A stretch of 64,000 nucleotides of DNA, from positions 186,001 through 250,000 of the forward strand of contig CAJULQ010000001.1 of the NCBI GenBank assembly GCA_910587595.1. The letters are read 5' to 3'. The DNA comes from an uncultured Christensenellaceae bacterium. Lineage in GTDB: Bacteria; Bacillota; Clostridia; Christensenellales; Pumilibacteraceae. Of the stretch, positions 59,172 to 64,000 are shown in pieces (positions within the stretch are counted from its first letter, which is position 1; the number at the start of each line of letters is the position of its first letter). The position numbers and the translations under genes are program-made. The notes under the pieces were generated by a model. That model had not been told where the DNA came from, did not search any database, and was given only the letters and a program-made list of their open reading frames with translations.

Positions 59172-62100
59172 TTACAGGTCGTCGTCGCTGAAGTCGTCGG
59201 GCGAAGGCAATTGCGTGTTGCCGTTTTGCATGGGCGTGCCTTGGTTGGGCATGCCGGGGTTCAGCCCGATGGCCGCATTGGGATTGGGTGCGCCTTGGCC
59301 GCTGCCGAGCATCATGTTGGGATTGGTCTGCGCACCGGGATTGGGCGGCAAATATCCGTATGCTTGGTAGAACGTGGGCGACGGTCCGGCCGCCAACTTG
59401 AGCATTTGCTCTTCGAGTTCCATTTCGGAAACGAGCAGCGCCTCGATCTCTTCGCGCATCTTCTTCTTTTTGCGCGCGGCCGCCAATATGGCGATCAAGA
59501 TAATGAGCAGTAAGAGCACGGCGCAAGCGATCACGATAAAGATGAGCGGATTGCCTTGCACGCGCGAGATGATGCCAATAAAGAAGTTGGGATCGGAACG
59601 TTCGTTTGTGCCCACCTTGAATTCATAGGCGTAAATGGCCACGGCGTCTTTCACGCGCACTTTAATGGTGGAAGTGCCGTTAGCCTTGAACTTGAATTGC
59701 AAACGGTTGTTTTGCGTGTCGGCGGTCACCCCGATGAGCGTGCTCTTTTTGCTGGACGCCGAGATGAGTTCGATTTTGTCGCCCTCGTTATCGGTGAAGA
59801 TGTCGTCGATAAACACATACGCAATGCCGTCGTCGTCGAACATGCCCTTGGTAAAGAGCGTGGTACCCTCGCCATACGGGCTCTTGAACACGGGTCTGCC
59901 GTTTTCGGCCACGATGATCTTGAACGGGATCTCATACGTTTGCATGCCTTCCACGATCTCGCTGCCCACCACAACGCTGGCCACGGCTTGCACGCCGTCG
60001 GGATTGATGGCAAGGCCTTTCACTTGCCAAATACCCGTTTCCGTATTTTTGGAAACTTCCACCGAGCTGGATTTATCGGGCAAACTCACCGATTGGATCA
60101 AGAACCCTTCGCCTTCGTTCTTGGGCGTAGACGGATTATCGAACAGATCGCGCGCGGTGATGTCTTTGGTGCGATACCAATACACCGAAATGTCGTTCAC
60201 GTCGTCGATCATGTCGCTGGGGTTCTTGGTGATCTGAATGAGAATGTCTATCTCGATGCGCTCGCCGTCGTTGTTGCCGGTGTTGCCGTTGTCCGAGATG
60301 ATCAGCGTGTAGATCTGCTTGCCGTAACGGCCCGCAATGGGCGCCACGGTAAAGGTTTGGTTGGAATTTACGAAGAAGTTCACAAGCGGTAAATATCCGC
60401 CCTCGCCTCCAGCTGAACTATTACCATCTCCGCCGTCGTTGCCGGCGTCGTCTTTGAACTCGCCGTCGGGGTCTATATCGCCCTCGATCCAATCGGCAAT
60501 GGTCAAATAGGTAGACGGTTCCACGGGCGCCACAAGCGCAACGGTGTCGTTATCCACGGGGTTGTTGTCGCGCACAAACTGCGAAATATTGAACGTGGTG
60601 CGTTCGAATTCGCCCGTAGCCTTGCCGGCCATAACGATGTTGCCCGAAGTTTCTCCCGCGGCGATCTTGCTGATCGGCGCCGAGTTGCCCACCACAAGCG
60701 TAACGGTAAGCACGCCCGTGCGAGCGCCCGAAGAGTCTTCGGCCATCAACACGAATTGCTCGCGCGCACCGCGATCGTACGACTGCACGCGCACGATGAG
60801 CGCGGTGTTGTTGTCGTCCGATACGCGCACGGTAAAGCGCTTTTTGGCCAATTCTTGCGCGTTCATAGAAACGTCGAACTTGCCGTTATCCAACCACAGC
60901 GTTTGCGCCGAGTTGTTGGAGATCACGCTTGCGTCCGCGCGACCCGTTGCCAAGTTGCCGGGACTTACAAACTTGAATTTTTCCAGATTATTGGAAGAAC
61001 CCACTTCGAAGTCGGCGTCCGCAATCAGATCGGAAAGCGGAATGCGGAGCGCGCCGTCCGACGAAAGGAACTTCTCGCTGTTGTCCTTGTTGAGATACAA
61101 CGTGAGTTCGGCGTTGCCGGTAGCGTCGTCTCTGCGGTACGAATCGTAGTTGGTCTTATACTTGGTCACGGCGGCGTCGTCGGTGGCGCGGAACGCGGGC
61201 GCGCTGTTGCGAATGCCCAACGTTACCGTGGAATAAGCGCTCTCCTTGCCGTCGGTGCCCTTGATACGCAAATCGATATACGCCGTTTTGCCTTTGGATT
61301 CGGCGGGCAGATCCACTTTGTGCAGAATGGTTATGCGCAAGCTGTGCAGATCGGTGCCCTTATACGGATACATAAGATCTTGCAAGCTGTACGCACCGTT
61401 CACAGAGGCCATCACTTCGGCATTGCCCGTGTAGTCTTTGTCCGGATTGCCTTCGTCATCCAGCGTATACACTTTCACGATGTCGGCGCCCGCATACGTG
61501 ATGTCGTCGTTATCGGGATCGTAGAACAGCGCCTCGTCCTTTTGCGAGATCTGGTTGTGCAGATAATACGTCCAAGCGTCGCCTTTCACGCCCTCGATCC
61601 AACGATACTTGCGGTTGGGCACCGTTTCGCCCTTCATGTTTTCCAAAAGGCCGACGTTGTTGGGCGTGTCGCCCACTTCGGTAGGCGCCGAGTTGGAAAT
61701 GGTAACGTCTACGCGACGCGATGCGGTGTAGCCGGGATTTTGCGCGCTGCCGGGGCCGTAGTTGTCGCCGCCGCGTTCCACAAACTTCTCGATCTCCACA
61801 TACAAGCTGATACCCGTGGCAATATCGCTGCCCGAAATATACTTCACCTTGTTGGTGGCTTTTACGGGCACCACAAACATGGTGGAGCCGTCGGCCGAGA
61901 ACGTGATAGCGCCGAAGTAGTCGTTTAGTATCTTGGAATTGTCGGTGGTATACGTGCTGGTCGTGTTGGAACCTTTGCTCTGCACGGTGTATTGCGCCAC
62001 AAGCTGATCGGCAACGCCGAGCGGCGAATCCTTTAAGATCTCCACTTCGCCCTTATCGTTGCGCGCCGTGTAGGTATACACTTTCACCGAATACTGCGTA

Positions 62101-64000
62101 AGCGTGGAACCCGCGTCAACGTCCTCGAAGATGCCGCCCTCGCCAGGCTTACTCACAAGCTGTACGGGGAACGGTCCGTTGCCCGGCTGTTGCGCCTCGG
62201 TAACGCCGTACATCTTCACGTTGCCCACCGTTTTATCGTCGCCCACGGGCTTGTTGGGATACACGTAAATATTGAGCACTATTTTCACGGCCGACTTATT
62301 GCCATCCACGTTGGTGCCGTTGAGCGTTGCCGACGGATCGCAAATATAGAACGTGACCGTATCGAACATGTGGTTCTCGCTCGTGCTGTAGTTGTGGAAG
62401 TTGAGCGCGTCCACCGTAAACCGCGTGTAGCGCGACCCGCTGCCCACCGTGCTCGGCGTGAGCGAAATATAGTTGCTTATGTTCTGATACTGCGCCGCTT
62501 GCCCCTTGTCGTAACTCGTAATGGCAAACGGAATATCGCCCGTAAGCGGCACAAGATACATGTTGTCGTCGTCGCCGCGGTCGATATCGGACGCAAAGTC
62601 TTTGGTCTTGAGCGTTACTTGCTCGCCTTCATACATCTCGAGCGTGTAAACGTTGTCGGTGGTTTGCGTGCCGTGTTGCAAACGGTTTTCTTTCACAAAC
62701 ACCGAATCGGGTTGCTCTTCTTTGAGCGCGCGGCCGAGCGTAACGTTGCCGCTTTCCGTATCGCGCGTGATCGCCGTAGGCGGCGACGAAATGACCGTGA
62801 TGTTGAACGTGTAGGTCAACGTGTTCACGTTGTTCAGTCCGTCTACCGAGCTGTGGCCGTCGTAAAGCGTGATGCTCACGGTGGCGTTTTGCACGGCGCC
62901 CAAAGCCTCGAACAATACCGCGGTGCTGCCGCTCACGGTGCTGCTGCCCTCATAAAGCATTTCGTTCATCAGCGTGGCTTGCACCATGTCCGACGATACT
63001 TTCACGGGATCGTTGGTCTTAAAGCGAAGCGTCCAAGGCGCGTCGTCGTTGGCGATAGACATATACCCGATGTTGCGGCGCGTGCCCTTGTTTTCGTTGG
63101 CGCCGTTGTTCGCCGATCTCGTTTGCAGATCGAAATCGGGCAAAATGGTGGTAACGTTGTCTTGGCTATACGCGGGATAACTGCTCGCCGGCGTGAAACC
63201 GTTCGAAGAGTCTGCGCGCACGCCTTCGTGATACGACCACTGCTCCACACCGCCCGTAAGGTTCTTACTCGAAACCGACGGTTCGTTGGTAAAGTAGGTG
63301 CCGTTGTAATTGTTCACGCCCGTGCCGTTGCCAACGGTGGTAGAGATGTTGGCGCCCGTCACAAAGCTTTCAAACGGCGTGGCATACAGCGTGAAATAGT
63401 CGCCCGTATACATGGTGATGTTGGTGGTTCTTTGCGCGTTGGCGCTCAGCGTGGGCGCCTTGTTGGCAATTTCCACCTTGATAAGGCAGTAAGCATACGA
63501 GCCGTAACGGTCGGTAAACACCAACACGATGTTGGCCGCCGTCTCGCTCGGCTTAAATCCGTAAGCGCGGTTTTTCACCGTAACGGTAAGACCCGTGTCG
63601 GTGGTTTCGCACGCAACGGCGCCCGTGGGGTTTTTGATCGCATCCCATTGGTTGGTGCCCGTGATCGGTTTGCCCGTGGCCGTGCCCGTCGCGCTGAGGA
63701 ACTGCACTTGCACGCGCTTGCCCTCTATTTGGGCGGGATAGTCGCCCGTGTCTTTGTCGATACCGTCCGCCAAGGTGTCTTCCAAGAGGTAATACCCTCT
63801 TTCTTGCACCATGTCGGCGTCCGAGAACAAGTCGGCAAACGAGAATTGTTGCGACTCGTCTTTGGCAAGCGACAACGAGCGGTTGGCCATTTGATACGTG
63901 CCTTTCACGCCGTTGATGGTGGCCTCCACACTCTGGATCTTTCCCGGCAAGTTGCGCGATACCACCGTAGGCGCGGAGTTGCGCACACGCACGTCTAAAG
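59172..64000 (-). CDS. giant surface-exposed repeat protein with C-terminal membrane anchor, 5'-truncated by window edge
   Basis: At least 1609 residues are present and the N-terminus lies right of base 64000. The body is a chain of beta-rich, cadherin/Ig-like modules. Junctions carrying NSAP, NKAP, SSPP and related motifs (VDVTISNSAPTEV, LTVTLVVGNSAPIS) fall near DNA 63970, 63460, 62780, 62245, 61690, 61205 and 60685, so modules are about 155-220 residues. Near 59480-59560 lies one hydrophobic helix (NPLIFIVIACAVLLLLIIL) followed by ARKKKK. A cytoplasmic tail rich in P, N, G and Q ends SPDDFSDDDL. There is no LPXTG motif. It is probably an adhesin or cell-surface scaffold, but the ligand is unknown. 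Confidence 0.85.
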   Translation of the reverse strand, partial: LDVRVRNSAPTVVSRNLPGKIQSVEATINGVKGTYQMANRSLSLAKDESQQFSFADLFSDADMVQERGYYLLEDTLADGIDKDTGDYPAQIEGKRVQVQFLSATGTATGKPITGTNQWDAIKNPTGAVACETTDTGLTVTVKNRAYGFKPSETAANIVLVFTDRYGSYAYCLIKVEIANKAPTLSANAQRTTNITMYTGDYFTLYATPFESFVTGANISTTVGNGTGVNNYNGTYFTNEPSVSSKNLTGGVEQWSYHEGVRADSSNGFTPASSYPAYSQDNVTTILPDFDLQTRSANNGANENKGTRRNIGYMSIANDDAPWTLRFKTNDPVKVSSDMVQATLMNEMLYEGSSTVSGSTAVLFEALGAVQNATVSITLYDGHSSVDGLNNVNTLTYTFNITVISSPPTAITRDTESGNVTLGRALKEEQPDSVFVKENRLQHGTQTTDNVYTLEMYEGEQVTLKTKDFASDIDRGDDDNMYLVPLTGDIPFAITSYDKGQAAQYQNISNYISLTPSTVGSGSRYTRFTVDALNFHNYSTSENHMFDTVTFYICDPSATLNGTNVDGNKSAVKIVLNIYVYPNKPVGDDKTVGNVKMYGVTEAQQPGNGPFPVQLVSKPGEGGIFEDVDAGSTLTQYSVKVYTYTARNDKGEVEILKDSPLGVADQLVAQYTVQSKGSNTTSTYTTDNSKILNDYFGAITFSADGSTMFVVPVKATNKVKYISGSDIATGISLYVEIEKFVERGGDNYGPGSAQNPGYTASRRVDVTISNSAPTEVGDTPNNVGLLENMKGETVPNRKYRWIEGVKGDAWTYYLHNQISQKDEALFYDPDNDDITYAGADIVKVYTLDDEGNPDKDYTGNAEVMASVNGAYSLQDLMYPYKGTDLHSLRITILHKVDLPAESKGKTAYIDLRIKGTDGKESAYSTVTLGIRNSAPAFRATDDAAVTKYKTNYDSYRRDDATGNAELTLYLNKDNSEKFLSSDGALRIPLSDLIADADFEVGSSNNLEKFKFVSPGNLATGRADASVISNNSAQTLWLDNGKFDVSMNAQELAKKRFTVRVSDDNNTALIVRVQSYDRGAREQFVLMAEDSSGARTGVLTVTLVVGNSAPISKIAAGETSGNIVMAGKATGEFERTTFNISQFVRDNNPVDNDTVALVAPVEPSTYLTIADWIEGDIDPDGEFKDDAGNDGGDGNSSAGGEGGYLPLVNFFVNSNQTFTVAPIAGRYGKQIYTLIISDNGNTGNNDGERIEIDILIQITKNPSDMIDDVNDISVYWYRTKDITARDLFDNPSTPKNEGEGFLIQSVSLPDKSSSVEVSKNTETGIWQVKGLAINPDGVQAVASVVVGSEIVEGMQTYEIPFKIIVAENGRPVFKSPYGEGTTLFTKGMFDDDGIAYVFIDDIFTDNEGDKIELISASSKKSTLIGVTADTQNNRLQFKFKANGTSTIKVRVKDAVAIYAYEFKVGTNERSDPNFFIGIISRVQGNPLIFIVIACAVLLLLIILIAILAAARKKKKMREEIEALLVSEMELEEQMLKLAAGPSPTFYQAYGYLPPNPGAQTNPNMMLGSGQGAPNPNAAIGLNPGMPNQGTPMQNGNTQLPSPDDFSDDDL

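Noticed and set aside
62190..63998. 602-codon open frame on the plus strand
   Set aside because: It is antisense to the giant surface protein and its composition (many His and Arg) is that of a shadow frame.
1..64000. Insertion sequences, prophage or toxin-antitoxin modules
   Set aside because: No transposase, integrase, phage structural gene, att-like direct repeat pair or paired small toxin gene was recognised.

Overview
The window looks like a chromosomal piece of an endospore-forming Firmicute, most likely an uncultured Clostridia lineage; the species cannot be named from the sequence. The evidence is gene order close to Bacillus subtilis (yicC-gmk-rpoZ-coaBC-priA-def-fmt-rsmB-rlmN-rsgA-rpe-thiN-spoVM, then an oppositely oriented rpmB, then yloU-fakA-recG). 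It also carries sigK, spoVM, a Spo0A-C-like protein, the hrcA-grpE-dnaK-dnaJ operon with a CIRCE operator, RNase J, and consensus TTGACA-N17-TATACT promoters. Almost everything is on the minus strand; only rpmB and a glycerophosphodiesterase/GtrA pair are on the plus strand.

Layout: 1-1727 holds a truncated SpoU methyltransferase and the infC-rpmI-rplT operon with leader and promoter. 1757-2137 is a stand-alone Spo0A C-terminal-domain protein. 2409-7515 is a compact histidine operon (hisZ-G-D-B-A-IE) lacking hisC, hisH and hisF. 7529-11714 is recG, fakA and an Asp23 protein, and 11848-12036 is rpmB. 12122-23261 is one long housekeeping operon from yicC to thiN ending in a 24-residue spoVM. 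23281-28290 holds ligA, pcrA, a small unknown gene and rpsU. 28310-31548 is the HIT, mtaB, rsmE and prmA group, followed by the heat-shock operon (31634-36397) and lepA-hemW (36436-39419).

39515-64000 is more accessory: GDPD-GtrA, an ABC-2 exporter, a triple-zinc-ribbon membrane protein with a repeat linker, a 2431-residue cyclic beta-glucan synthase-like enzyme, rnpB, sigK, a TrhP/TrmR tRNA-modification pair with RNase J, a sugar nucleotidyltransferase, and a giant membrane-anchored repeat protein that runs off the right edge.

Functionally, most genes serve translation (initiation factor, ribosomal proteins, formylation and deformylation, rRNA and tRNA modification, RNase P), replication and repair (PriA, RecG, PcrA, LigA), proteostasis, CoA/thiamine/histidine metabolism, and late sporulation. 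Nothing here is clearly a new defence or mobile system. The most unusual items are the small or unusual-start genes (spoVM, ATT-start infC, leaderless pcrA), the gaps in otherwise conserved operons (no prpC-prkC, no hisH/hisF), and the large envelope-related proteins on the right.
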